Assembly: GCF_001577305.1 (NCBI RefSeq)
Contig: NZ_CP014518.1
Coordinates: 1,798,001 to 1,862,000, forward strand
Source of the DNA: Sinomonas atrocyanea
GTDB taxonomy: Bacteria > Actinomycetota > Actinomycetes > Actinomycetales > Micrococcaceae
Length of the DNA stretch: 64,000 bases
Reading direction: 5' to 3'
A program made the translations under genes and the position numbers. Of this stretch, positions 43,008 to 53,531 are shown piece after piece. Numbering within the stretch: the stretch's first letter is position 1; each line of letters opens with the position of its first letter. The notes below the pieces were generated by a model. The model was not told the DNA's origin, did no database searches, and saw nothing but the letters and a program-made list of their open reading frames with translations.

Positions 43008-46000
43008 CTGGTGGCTGCCTCCGGTTCCTTCCACGGCACCACGGGGTTGCCCCGCCAGTACGTTCCCGCGGGCACGTGCTCGCCGCGCATGACGAGCGAC
43101 GCCGGCCCCACCGTCGCGCCGTCGTCGATCCTCCCGCCGGGGAGGACGACGCCGTGCGGACCGAGCGTCGCACCCTCGCCGAGGGCGGCGGTGTCGATCG
43201 CCATGATGCGGTCGTGGAAGAGGTGCGTCTGCACGACGCAGCCCCGGTTCACGGTCGAGCTGCGTCCGAGGGAGACGAGGTCCGCCTCGGGCAGCCAGTA
43301 GCTCTCGCACCAGGCGCCGGAGCCGATCGTGGCCCCGAGGGACCGCAGCCACCACACGAGGGCCGGGGTGCCGGCCGCTGCCCTCGCGAACCAGGGGGCC
43401 GCGACCATCTCCACGAACGTGTCCTGGACCTCGTTGCGCCACACGAACGAGCTCCACAGCGGATGCTCGCCGGCGCGGATCCGGCCCACGAAGAGCCACT
43501 TCGCGGCGGTCGCAGACGCGGCCGCGATGCCCCCGGCCACGAGCATGACGGCCCCGCACAGGGCCGCCGCGGCCAGATAGCCCCACGTGGCGGCGAGCCA
43601 GTCGAGGGCCGCGAGGACGCCCACGGCGATGGCCACCGTGAGCACCACCGGCAGGGCGCGGCACAGTTCCCACAGGGCGCGCGCGACCCTGAGGCGGGGC
43701 GGTGGCCGGAAGGTCCGCCCGGCGTCCGTGGCTATTGCGGTGCGGCGGAGGCGCACCGGCGGGCTGCCGAGCCATGACGAGCCCGACTTCGCCTTCTTCG
43801 GGGCGGCGGAGAGCACCGCGACGAGGCCGTCCTTCGGCACGGACCGCCCCGCTGCCGTCATCCCGGAGTTGCCGAGGAAGGCGCGCTTGCCCACCTTGGC
43901 CCGAGCGATCTTCAGCCATCCGCCGCCGAGCTCGTAGCTGGCCACCATCGTGTCGTCGGCGAGGAAGGCCCCGTCGGCGACGGTGGTCATCGAGGGCAGC
44001 AGCAGCACGGTGGACGCCTCGACGTCCTTGCCGACCTTCGCTCCCAGGAGGCGCAGCCACGCGGGCGTGACGAGGCTCGCGTAGATCGGGAACAGGACCT
44101 CGCGGGCCAGGTCGAGCACCCTTTCGGTGGCCCAGACCTGCCAGCCGATCCGCGAGCGGACGCGGTGGTACCCGGCGGTGATCCCCACCCCCAGCAGGCG
44201 GGTGGCCCCGGCGATGAGGAGGAGGTTGAGGACGAACCACGTGGCGGCCGCGAGGGGGGTCGCCGCGAGCAGCGGCCCGAGCGCGGCGTGGACCGAGTCG
44301 TGTCCGCGGGCCGTCCACGCGAGCAGGATGCCGGCGGCCGCGGCCGAGACGAACGGGATGAGCGCCAGCAGCGCCGAACCGGCCGCGAACGCGCCGATCC
44401 ACGCGGCCTCGGCCGCCCGGGACCTGCGCACGGGGGCCAGGGGCCAGCCGGGCTTCGCCTTGCCCACCCGGCTCGCGGGCGACCCCGCCACCCTCAGGCC
44501 AGCCTTGACCCTGCCCGAGACGGCGGAGCCGGGGTCGACGACGGCGCCGGCGCCGATGCGGGCACCGGGCAGGAGGGTGGAGCGGGCGCCGACGCTCGCA
44601 CCGGAGCCGATGCTGATGGCACCGAGGTGGACCCAGTCCCCGTCGATCCACCAGCCCGAGAGGTCGACCTCGGGCTCCACCGAGGCGCCAGGCCCGACCG
44701 AGAGCATGCCGGTGACCGGCGGAACGGCGTGCAGCACGGCGTCGCGGCCGATCTTCGCCCCGAGGGCCCGGGCGTAGTAGGGGACCCACGGCGCGCTCGC
44801 CAGGCTCACGGCCTGGGCGAGGTCGGCGATCTGCTCGGAGAGCCAGAGCCTCAGGTGGACCGAGCCGGCCCGGGGGTACCTGCCCGGGGAGACCCCGTGC
44901 AGGAGGAGCCGGGCCGCTGCCACCGAGATGGCCATCCTTCCCCAGGGGCTGACGAACACGAGCCAGGACGCCGCGACCCACCACCAGGAGAGCGTCGGGG
45001 CCGCCGCGGACCCCGCGGTGGCCGCGAGGATGTTGTTCGCGGCGGCGAGGTAGGTCAGCCAGCGCATGCCCACGAGGATGAACAGCGGGACGCCCATGAG
45101 CGTCTGGAGCCACTGGGTGGTCGCGGGAGTCGGCCGCACCGCCCGTCCCGGCGCGGGCGGGGCCGTCCCCGTCCCGACGACGGCGTCGACGAGGGCGCCG
45201 ACCCGGGGGTGCGCGTAGACGTCGGCGACCGTGACCGTGGGGTAGCGCCGCCGCAGGGCGGAGACGAGCTGGGCGGCCGCGAGGGAGCCGCCGCCGTGGG
45301 CGAAGAAGTCGGCGTCGAGCCCCGGCGCGGCGGTGCCGAGGACCGCGCCCCACTGCTCGACGATCCACGCGGCGTCCTCGGGCAGCTCCAAGTCGGGGCC
45401 CTCGTCGTTGTCCTGCCCGGTCAGCGGCCAGGGGAGGGCCGTGCGGTCGACCTTGCCGCTCGTCGTCACCGGGAGGGAGTCGACGACGGCGAGCACGGGC
45501 ACGAGCGCGGCCGGCAGCTCCCGCGCGAGCCGCGTCCGGTGGGCGGCGAGGTCCGGGACGGCGCCGCGGACCGGCGCGAGGTACCCGACGAGGATCTGGT
45601 TCCCGGCCGCCGTCGTGCGCACCGCGGCGGCCGCGCCGGCGATGCCGGGGAGCGCCCGGAGCGCGGCGTCGACCTCGCCGAGCTCGATCCGGCGGCCGCC
45701 GAGCTTGACCTGCTCGTCCGCGCGGCCCTGGAAGAGCAGGCCCTCGGGCTCGAACCGCACGAGGTCGCCGGAGCGGTAGGCCCGGTCCCATCCGAGCGTC
45801 GGGACGGGGGCGTACTTCTCGGCGTCCTTGGCCGGGTCGAGGTAGCGGGCCAGGCCCACGCCGCCGATGATGAGCTCGCCCACCTCGCCGGCGCGCACGG
45901 GCGCACCGACGGCGTCGACGACGGCGAGGTCCCAGCCGTCGAGGGGGAGCCCGATCCGCACCGGGCCGGTGCCGTCCATCAGGGCCGCGCACGCGACCAC

Positions 46001-46919
46001 CGTCGCCTCGGTGGGACCGTACGTGTTCCACACCTCCCGGCCCTCGACGGCGAGCCGCGCGGCGAGCTCCGGGGGCACGCCTCGCCGCCGAAGATGAGCA
46101 GGCGCACGTTCTCGAGCGCCTCGGCCGGCCACAGCGCGGCGAGGGTCGGGACGGTCGAGACGACCGTGATCCCGCGCTGCACGAGCCACGGGCCGAGGTC
46201 CATGCCGGTGCGCACGAGCGCGCGGGGGCGGGCACGAGACACGCCCCGTGCCGCCAGGCGAGCCACATCTCCTCGCACGAGGCGTCGAACGCCACGGAGA
46301 GCCCGGCCAGCACGCGGTCGTCGGGGCCGATCGGCTCGCCCCGCAGGAAGAGCCGGGCCTCGGCGTCGACGAAGGCCGCGGCGGAGCGGTGGGTGACCGC
46401 GACTCCCTTGGGCGTGCCGGTGGAGCCGGAGGTGAAGATGATCCAGCAGTCGTCCCCGGGGCCGGGCAGCCGGGGAGCGGGGAAGGGCTTGGGACGGTCC
46501 TTGGCCACCACCATGGACCCCCCGCCGCGCAGGATCGCGGCCACCTTCGCCTCGCTGAAGACGAGCTTCGCCCGCTCGTCCGGGTCGTCGGCGTCGACCG
46601 GCACGTAGGCGGCGCCGACCAGCAGGGTGGCGAGGATGGCCACGTACAGTTCGGCGGTGCCCGAGGGGATGCGGATGCCCACGCGGTCCCCGGCGCCCAG
46701 GCCCGCCGCGTGCAGCCTCCGGCCCATGGCCCGGACCTCGTCGAGCAGCTCCGCATAGGAGAGGGAGGTCGAGCCGTCGTCGAGCGCGGGGGCTTCCGGG
46801 AAGGCCTCCGCGCTCGCGGCCAGGATGTCGATCAGTGTGCGGGGCCGAGGGGCCCGGTCGGAACCCCTCAGCTGGGCCGCGGCCTGGGCCCGGGGCATGG
46901 GCTCGTGCGTCTCGGTCAC
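43004..46919 (-). pseudogene. Pls/PosA-type membrane NRPS, two frameshifts
   Basis: Repairing two one-base gaps gives 1,305 aa: an adenylation domain (about 1-500, with WIIFTSGSTGTPKGVAVTH and YRSGDLVRFEPEG), a carrier domain (FFAHGGGSLAAAQL, Ser about 546), then membrane segments alternating with three soluble blocks rich in hexapeptide turns (IGSGASVGA, IGAGAVVDPG, LGEGATLGPHG). This is the layout of epsilon-poly-L-lysine synthetase and relatives. The breaks lie at a G5 run (46224-46228) and in the CCCCC of GCGTGCCCCCGG (about 46071-46075, coding strand). GTG 46919 follows AAGAAGG. Either a recent pseudogene or base-calling errors; the rest of the frame is clean over 3.9 kb. Confidence 0.82.
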
Positions 46920-46950
46920 TGCCGTGCCTTCTTCGCTGGTGGGTGGGCGG

Positions 46951-47915
46951 CTACGGGACGAGGAGCACCTTGCCGGTGGTGGCGCGGCCCTCGAGCGCGG
47001 TGTGCGCGGCGGCGGCCTCCCACAGGGGGAACTGGGCCCCGATGCGGACGTTGAGGGAGCCGTCGGCGACCGCGCCGAAGACCTCGGAGGAGCGCCAGCG
47101 CCGCTCGGCGGCATTGAGCAGGTGGTGGGCGAGCGTGGGACGGGTCAGGAAGAGGGAGCCGCCCGCGTTGAGCCGCTGCGGGTCGACCGGGGGCACCGGG
47201 CCGGACGCCGCGCCGAAGAGCACGAGCATCCCGCGGATGCGCAGGCTCTTCAGCGAGCCGTCGAACGTGTCCCGCCCCACGCCGTCGTACACCACGTCGA
47301 CGCCCGCGCCGCCGGTGAGGTCGCGGACCTCCTCCGGGAAGCCGTCGTAGCGGATCACGTGGTCCGCGCCGGCGCCGGAGGCCAGCTCGGCCTTGGCGTC
47401 GTTGGAGACCGTGGTGATGACGCGGGCGCCCTTGGCCTTGAGCATCTGGATCATGAGCAGGCCCACCCCGCCGGCGCCGGCATGGAGGAGGACCGTCTGT
47501 CCCGGCTCGACGCGGAAGGTCGAGTTGATGAGGTAGTGGGCCGTCATGCCCTGCAGGGGGAGCGCGGCGGCGGTGAGCAGGTCCACGCCCTCGGGGATCG
47601 GCAGGGCCTTGTCCGCGTCGATGAGCGCGTACTCCGCGTAGGTGCCCGCGCCCTCGGCGGTCGCCACCCGGTCGCCCTCCGAGAAGTCGGCGACCCCCTC
47701 GCCCACGGCGGCCACGACCCCCGAGGCCTCCGCGCCGGGAGTGAAGGGGAAGGACATCGCGTAGAGGCCCTGGCGCTGGTAGGTCTCGATGAAGTTGATG
47801 CCGGTCGCGGCGACGCGCACCAGGATCTGGCCCGGGCCGGGCTCTGGCCTGGCGATCTCGGTGGGCTTGAGGACTTCAGGGCCCCCGGGGCCGTGGCGAC
47901 GATAGCGTTGATCAT
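46951..47915 (-). pseudogene. quinone oxidoreductase, frameshifted at codon 11
   Basis: The start MINAIVATAPG (ATG 47915, AGGAGAACC before it) reads in one frame and GPEVLKPTEIARPEPGPGQ onward in another; one extra base in the C5 run at 47882-47886 restores a 321-aa MDR-superfamily NADPH:quinone reductase. The NADPH motif HAGAGGVGLLMIQMLKAKGA and the enzyme length are normal. It reduces quinones by one or two electrons in other bacteria. It starts the minus-strand unit that continues with the NRPS after 31 nt. A call without the repair would give a wrong N-terminus. Confidence 0.85.
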
Positions 47916-47995
47916 GGTTCTCCTGCGTGTCTCGAAGTCCAGTGTCGTTCGGTGCGCACCACCATCCTAGGGAAGGCTCCCGGGGAAGAAGTCGA

Positions 47996-48035
47996 TGCAT
48001 AAATATTGACTGCAATGCATAAACTTGCCTAGAGT
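47996..48035 (+). promoter_or_regulatory. argC promoter with two ARG boxes
   Basis: TTGACT (48006-48011) and TAGAGT (48030-48035) are 18 nt apart; the -10 ends 6 nt before the argC GTG. Two ARG-like half-site sequences, TGCATAAATATTGA (47996-48009) and TGCATAAACTTGCC (48016-48029), start 20 bp apart, so an ArgR hexamer could bind both on one face and cover the promoter. AT-rich sequence in a GC-rich genome adds support. Confidence 0.8.
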
Positions 48036-48041
48036 GGGGCG

Positions 48042-49106
48042 GTGACCATTACTGCAGCTGTCTCCGGAGCCAGCGGCTACGCCGGGGGAGAGGTCCTCCG
48101 CCTGCTGGCCAACCACCCCGAGGTCGAGATCGGGGCCATCACCGCCCATTCGAGCGCGGGCAGCCGGCTGGGGGAGCTCCAGCCGCACCTGCTCCCGCTG
48201 GCCGACCGCGTCATCGTCGAGACGACCGTGGAGAACCTCGCGGGCCACGACGTCGTGTTCCTCGCGCTCCCGCACGGGGCATCCGCCGAGGTCGCCGCCG
48301 CGCTGCCCGAGGGCACCCTCGTGATCGACGCCGGCGCGGACCACCGCCTCGAGGACCCCGAGGCGTGGTTCCAGTTCTACCGCTCCGAGCATGCCGGCAC
48401 CTGGCCCTACGGGCTCCCCGAGCTGCCGATCGGCCCGGGCGCGGGTCCGGGCAGCGGCCACAAGCAGCGCGAGAAGCTGCGCGGGGCGCGGCGGATCGCC
48501 GTCCCAGGCTGCTACCCGACCTCCGCCCTGCTGGCCCTCACCCCCGGCTTCGCCGCCGGCCTCCTCGAGCCCGAGGACGTCGTCATCGTCTCGGCATCGG
48601 GGACCTCCGGCGCGGGCAAGAGCGTCAAGCCGCACCTGCTCGGCTCCGAGGTCATGGGCTCGATGAGCCCATACGGCGTGGGCGGCGGCCACCGGCACAC
48701 GCCCGAGATCGAGCAGGGCCTCTCCAACGCCGCGGGAGAGCCCGTCACCGTCTCCTTCACCCCCACCCTCGCACCTATGAGCCGCGGCATCCTCACCACC
48801 GCCACGGCCCGCGTCAAGGACGGCGTCGGCGCCGCGTCCCTGCGGGCCGCCTGGGAGTCCGCCTACGAGGGCGAGCAGTTCGTCCACCTCCTGCCCTCCG
48901 GCCAGTGGCCCGCCACGCAGATGGTGCTCGGCTCGAACAACGCCGTCATCCAGCTCGCCTTCGACGAGCACGCCGGCCGCGTGATTGTGAGCTCCGCCAT
49001 CGACAACCTCACCAAGGGCACCGCCGGCGGCGCGGTGCAGTCCATGAACATCGCGCTGGGCCTTCCCGAGGTCACCGGCCTCGCACAGCTGGGAGTCGCA
49101 CCGTGA
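48042..49106 (+). CDS. argC: N-acetyl-gamma-glutamyl-phosphate reductase
   Basis: A 354-aa NADPH-dependent reductase, third step of arginine synthesis. SGASGYAGGEVLRLL is the nucleotide loop and PGCYPTSALLAL carries the active-site Cys. Leaderless GTG start. It overlaps argJ by 4 nt (GTGA). Confidence 0.97.
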   Translation: MTITAAVSGASGYAGGEVLRLLANHPEVEIGAITAHSSAGSRLGELQPHLLPLADRVIVETTVENLAGHDVVFLALPHGASAEVAAALPEGTLVIDAGADHRLEDPEAWFQFYRSEHAGTWPYGLPELPIGPGAGPGSGHKQREKLRGARRIAVPGCYPTSALLALTPGFAAGLLEPEDVVIVSASGTSGAGKSVKPHLLGSEVMGSMSPYGVGGGHRHTPEIEQGLSNAAGEPVTVSFTPTLAPMSRGILTTATARVKDGVGAASLRAAWESAYEGEQFVHLLPSGQWPATQMVLGSNNAVIQLAFDEHAGRVIVSSAIDNLTKGTAGGAVQSMNIALGLPEVTGLAQLGVAP

Positions 49107-50269
49107 CCGTCACCGCACCCAAGGGCTTCCGGGCCGCCGGCGTCACCGCCGGCCTCAAGGCCTCCGGCAAGCCGGACATGGCCCTCGTCGTCAACGACGG
49201 CCCCGACCGCCACGCCGCCGCCGTCTTCACCACGAACCGGGTCATGGCCGCCCCCGTGCGCTGGTCGAAGCAGGTCGTCACGGACGGGCGCGTCGACGCC
49301 GTCGTGCTCAACTCCGGCGGCGCCAACGCCTGCACCGGCCCGCAGGGGTTCCAGAACACCCACACGACGGCCGAGAAGGCCGCCGACGTCCTCGGCATCT
49401 CGGCCGGCGACGTCGTGGTCTGCTCGACCGGGCTCATCGGCGAGCAGCTGCCGATGGACAAGATCATCCCCGGCGTTGACGCGCTCGCCGGGGCCCTCGC
49501 CGACGACGGCGGCCACGATGCCGCCCTCGCGATCATGACCACCGACACCGTGCCGAAGGAGGCCGTGTTCACCGGCACCGACGCGGCCGGGATCGAGTAC
49601 ACCATCGGCGGGATCGCCAAGGGCGCAGGCATGCTCGCCCCGGGCCTCGCGACGATGCTCGTGGTCCTCACGACCGACGCCGCCGCCGCTGCCGAGATGC
49701 TCGACGCCGCCCTCCGGGACGCGACCCGCGTGACCTTCGACCGGGCCGACTCCGACGGGTGCATGTCCACGAACGACACGGTCGTGCTGCTCTCCTCAGG
49801 GGCCTCGGGGGCGGTCCCGGACGCCGACGCGTTCGCCGCCGGCCTGACCCAGGTCTGCGCCGAGCTGGCCCGCAAGCTCATCGGAGACGCCGAGGGCGCC
49901 GCGCACGACATCGCGGTGCGCACCTTCAACGCCGCCAGCGAGCGCGACGCCGAGGTCGTCTCCCGTGCCGTCGCGCGGTCGAACCTGTTCAAGACCGCGA
50001 TCTTCGGCAAGGACCCCAACTGGGGCCGCGTGCTCTCCGCCGTCGGCACCACGGATGCCGCCTTCGAGCCGGACTCCCTGAACGTGTCCATCAACGGCGT
50101 CGAGATCTGCCAGAACGGCGGGATCGGCAAGGACCGCTCCCTGGTCGACCTCGAGCCGCGCGAGGTGCTCGTCGAGATCGACCTCGCCGCCGGCGACGCG
50201 GAGGCGACCATCTGGACCAACGACCTCACGCACGACTACGTGCACGAGAACTCCGCCTACTCGAGCTGA
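49103..50269 (+). CDS. argJ: glutamate N-acetyltransferase/amino-acid acetyltransferase
   Basis: A 388-aa Ntn-like enzyme that recycles the acetyl group from acetylornithine to glutamate. Autocleavage should occur before T184 in APGLATMLVV, making alpha and beta chains. With ArgJ the pathway is the cyclic form, so a separate argE is not needed. VVLNSGGANACTGPQG is conserved. Confidence 0.96.
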   Translation: MTVTAPKGFRAAGVTAGLKASGKPDMALVVNDGPDRHAAAVFTTNRVMAAPVRWSKQVVTDGRVDAVVLNSGGANACTGPQGFQNTHTTAEKAADVLGISAGDVVVCSTGLIGEQLPMDKIIPGVDALAGALADDGGHDAALAIMTTDTVPKEAVFTGTDAAGIEYTIGGIAKGAGMLAPGLATMLVVLTTDAAAAAEMLDAALRDATRVTFDRADSDGCMSTNDTVVLLSSGASGAVPDADAFAAGLTQVCAELARKLIGDAEGAAHDIAVRTFNAASERDAEVVSRAVARSNLFKTAIFGKDPNWGRVLSAVGTTDAAFEPDSLNVSINGVEICQNGGIGKDRSLVDLEPREVLVEIDLAAGDAEATIWTNDLTHDYVHENSAYSS

Positions 50270-50274
50270 GACCC

Positions 50275-51240
50275 ATGACTGACGCACACACCGGCCCCCA
50301 GAGCCCCAATCTCCGCCTCGCCATGGACAAGGCCGAGACCCTCATCGAGGCCCTGCCGTGGATCCAGAAGTTCGCCGGCACCACCATGGTGGTCAAGTAC
50401 GGCGGCAACGCGATGGTCAACGACGAGCTCCGCCGCGCGTTCGCCGAGGACATCGTGTTCCTGCATCACGTCGGCATCCGCCCCGTGGTCGTCCACGGCG
50501 GCGGCCCGCAGATCAGCGCGATGCTGGGCCGGGTGGGCATCGAGAGCGAGTTCAAGGGAGGGCTGCGCGTCACGACCCCGGAGGCCATGGACATCGTCCG
50601 CATGGTCCTCACCGGCCAGGTGGGCCGCGAGCTCGTGGGCCTCATCAATTCCCACGGCCCGTATGCGGTGGGCCTCTCCGGCGAGGACGCGGGCCTCCTC
50701 CGCGCCGTCCGCACCGGCGCCGTCGTGGACGGCGAAGAGGTGGACCTCGGCCTCGTCGGCGAGGTGGTCGGCGTCGAGCCCGGCGCCGTGCTGGACATCC
50801 TCGAGGCCGGGCGCATCCCGGTGATCTCCGGCGTCGCCCCCGAGGTCGAGGACGCCGAGGCGGCCGACGGCGCCGCCCCCTACCAGCCGACCGGCCAGGT
50901 CCTCAACGTCAACGCGGACACGGCCGCGGCGGCGGTCGCCGTGGCCCTGAAGGCCTCGCGCCTGGTGATCCTCACCGACGTCGAGGGCCTCTACCGCAAC
51001 TGGCCAGACCGGGACTCGCTCGTCTCGCAGATCTCCGCCTCGGAGCTGCGCGAGATGCTGCCCGGCCTCGCCTCGGGCATGATCCCGAAGATGGCCGCCT
51101 GCCTCAAGGCCGTCACCGAGGGGGTGGACCGCGCCGCCATCGTGGACGGCCGCAGCCCCCACACCATGCTCCTCGAGATCTTCACCAACGCCGGCGTCGG
51201 GACCCAGGTGGTCCCCGACGGGGAAGGAACGCGCGCATGA
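50275..51240 (+). CDS. argB: acetylglutamate kinase
   Basis: A 321-aa amino-acid kinase, the usual site of arginine feedback. VVKYGGNAMV and VVHGGGPQISAML bind ATP and substrate; the N-terminal helix before it (LIEALPWIQKF) is the arginine-sensitive hexamer-forming type. A slightly long loop EDAEAADGAAP lies near residue 195. Overlaps argD by 4 nt (ATGA). Confidence 0.97.
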   Translation: MTDAHTGPQSPNLRLAMDKAETLIEALPWIQKFAGTTMVVKYGGNAMVNDELRRAFAEDIVFLHHVGIRPVVVHGGGPQISAMLGRVGIESEFKGGLRVTTPEAMDIVRMVLTGQVGRELVGLINSHGPYAVGLSGEDAGLLRAVRTGAVVDGEEVDLGLVGEVVGVEPGAVLDILEAGRIPVISGVAPEVEDAEAADGAAPYQPTGQVLNVNADTAAAAVAVALKASRLVILTDVEGLYRNWPDRDSLVSQISASELREMLPGLASGMIPKMAACLKAVTEGVDRAAIVDGRSPHTMLLEIFTNAGVGTQVVPDGEGTRA

Positions 51241-52556
51241 GCCAGGACAGCAGGCAGAGCACCGGGAGCAGCCCGGAGGCGCGCGGCGCCTCGGAGCTCG
51301 CGGGGACCTCGAGCGGGAGCGAGTGGCTCTCCCGCTATTCGGGCTCGCTCATGGGCGTGTTCGGCACGCCGCAGCGCGTCCTGGTCCGCGGACAGGGCTG
51401 CTACGTGTGGGACGCCGACGGGAAGCAGTACCTCGACCTCCTCGGCGGCATCGCCGTGAACGCCCTCGGCCACGCCCACCCGTTCGTGACGAGCGTGATC
51501 TCCTCGCAGCTGGCCACGCTCGGGCACGTCTCGAACTTCTTCACCAGCCCCACCCAGGTGGCCCTCGCCGAGAAGCTCCTCGAGGTCACCGGTGCCCCGG
51601 CCGGGTCCAAGGTGTTCTTCGCGAACTCCGGGACCGAGGCCAACGAGGCCGCGTTCAAGCTCGCGCGCCGCAACGCCGGCACCGCCGAGGAGCCGAGGAC
51701 CAAGGTCGTCGCCCTCGAGGGCGCCTTCCACGGCCGCACCATGGGGGCCCTCGCCCTCACGGCGAAGAAGGCCTACCGCGAGCCGTTCGAGCCCCTTCCC
51801 GGCGGCGTGGTCCACGTGCCGTTCGGCGACGTCGAGGCCCTCGCCGCGGCCGTGGACCGCACCACCCAGGCCGTGTTCCTCGAACCGATCCAGGGCGAGG
51901 CCGGCGTGGTGCCCCTCCCGCCCGGGTACCTCGCCGCGGCGCGGAAGATCACGCGCGACGCCGGCGCCCTCCTGATCGTCGACGAGGTCCAGACCGGCAT
52001 GGGCCGCACCGGCACCTGGCTCGCGATCGAGGGCTCAGGGATCGTGCCAGACGCCGTGACCCTCGCCAAGGGCCTCGGCGGCGGCTTCCCGATCGGCGCC
52101 CTCGTGACGTTCGGCGGGGAGAACAGTGCCCGCCTCACCGCTGGCCAGCACGGCACCACGTTCGGCGGCAACCCGGTGGCGACGGCGGCCGCCCTCGCGA
52201 CGCTGCACGCGATCGAGACGCAGGGCGTCCTCGCGAACGTCCGGGCGGTGGGGGAGCGGCTGCACGCCGCGCTCGGGGCCCTGCCGGAGGTCGCCGAGGT
52301 CCGCGGGCGCGGGCTGCTCCTGGGCCTCGACCTGGTGACCCCCGCCGGGGTGCCCGAGGGCGCGAACCTGGCCGCCGCCGTCGTCGATGCCGCCCTCGAG
52401 GCCGGGTTCATCGTCAACGCCCCCGGCCCCCGCACCGTCCGCCTGGCCCCGCCCCTCATCCTCACGGCCGAGCAGGCCGACACGTTCGTCGCCGCGCTGC
52501 CCCGACTCGTGGCCACCGCCGCCGAGCGGCTCACGGCAGAAAAGGAGACCAAGTGA
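51237..52556 (+). CDS. argD: acetylornithine aminotransferase
   Basis: A 439-aa PLP aminotransferase. The Schiff-base lysine is in VTLAKGLGGGFPIGAL; FFANSGTEANEAAFKLAR is the PLP phosphate loop. About 30 extra residues precede the family start. Acts on N-acetylornithine; some such enzymes also serve succinyl-diaminopimelate. Confidence 0.96.
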   Translation: MSQDSRQSTGSSPEARGASELAGTSSGSEWLSRYSGSLMGVFGTPQRVLVRGQGCYVWDADGKQYLDLLGGIAVNALGHAHPFVTSVISSQLATLGHVSNFFTSPTQVALAEKLLEVTGAPAGSKVFFANSGTEANEAAFKLARRNAGTAEEPRTKVVALEGAFHGRTMGALALTAKKAYREPFEPLPGGVVHVPFGDVEALAAAVDRTTQAVFLEPIQGEAGVVPLPPGYLAAARKITRDAGALLIVDEVQTGMGRTGTWLAIEGSGIVPDAVTLAKGLGGGFPIGALVTFGGENSARLTAGQHGTTFGGNPVATAAALATLHAIETQGVLANVRAVGERLHAALGALPEVAEVRGRGLLLGLDLVTPAGVPEGANLAAAVVDAALEAGFIVNAPGPRTVRLAPPLILTAEQADTFVAALPRLVATAAERLTAEKETK

Positions 52557-53524
52557 CCACCCGCCACTTCCTCAAGGACACCGACCTCAGCCCCGCCGAG
52601 CAGGCAGAGGTCCTCGACCTCGCGGTGCGGATGAAGGCCGCGCCCTATGCGGTCCAGCCGCTTGCGGCCGAGGGCTCCGCCCGCAAGACGGTCGCGGTCA
52701 TCTTCGACAAGACCTCGACCCGGACGCGGGTGTCCTTCTCCACCGGCGTCTCCGACATGGGGGGCACCCCGCTCATCATCAACCCGGGCGAGAGCCAGAT
52801 CGGGCACAAGGAGTCGGTCGAGGACACCGCCAAGGTCCTCGAGCGCATGGTCGCCGCGATCGTGTGGCGCACCGGAGCCCACCAGGGGCTCGTGGACATG
52901 GCCGCGAACTCCCGCGTGCCCGTGGTCAACGCGCTGTGCGACGACTACCACCCCTGCCAGCTCCTCGCGGACCTGCTCACGGTCAAGGAGCACAAGGGCG
53001 AGCTCGCCGGCCTGTCGATGGCCTACCTCGGCGACGCGGCGAACAACATGGCCAACTCCTACCTCCTCGCCGGCGTCACGGCCGGCATGCACGTGCGGAT
53101 CGCGGGCCCCGAGGGCTACCTGCCCTCGGCCGAGGTGGTCGCCGAGGCCGAGGCCGTCGCCGCCCAGACCGGCGGATCGGTACTCGTCACCGTCGATCCC
53201 GCCGCTGCCCTCGAGGGCGCCGACGTGGTCACCACCGACACCTGGGTCTCGATGGGGCAGGAGGCGGAGAAGGAGGCGCGCCTGTCCCTCTTCCGCGACT
53301 ACTCGGTCGACGCCGCCGCCATGGCGAAGGCCGCCCCCGACGCCGTGTTCCTCCACTGCCTCCCGGCCTACCGCGGCTACGAGGTCGCCGCCGAGGTCAT
53401 CGACGGGCCGCAGTCCGTGGTCTGGGACGAGGCCGAGAACCGCCTGCACGCCCAGAAGGCCCTCCTCGCGTGGGTCCTGCACTACTCGGGCAAGGCCGTC
53501 GTCGAGGGCCTCCCGGCCCTCTGA
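52553..53524 (+). CDS. argF: ornithine carbamoyltransferase
   Basis: A 323-aa trimeric transcarbamylase. Carbamoyl-phosphate motifs FDKTSTRTRVSF and DDYHPCQLLADL and the ornithine site FLHCLPAYRGYEV are intact. GTG start overlaps the argD stop by 4 nt. Confidence 0.97.
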   Translation: MTTRHFLKDTDLSPAEQAEVLDLAVRMKAAPYAVQPLAAEGSARKTVAVIFDKTSTRTRVSFSTGVSDMGGTPLIINPGESQIGHKESVEDTAKVLERMVAAIVWRTGAHQGLVDMAANSRVPVVNALCDDYHPCQLLADLLTVKEHKGELAGLSMAYLGDAANNMANSYLLAGVTAGMHVRIAGPEGYLPSAEVVAEAEAVAAQTGGSVLVTVDPAAALEGADVVTTDTWVSMGQEAEKEARLSLFRDYSVDAAAMAKAAPDAVFLHCLPAYRGYEVAAEVIDGPQSVVWDEAENRLHAQKALLAWVLHYSGKAVVEGLPAL

Positions 53525-53531
53525 CGGGGCG

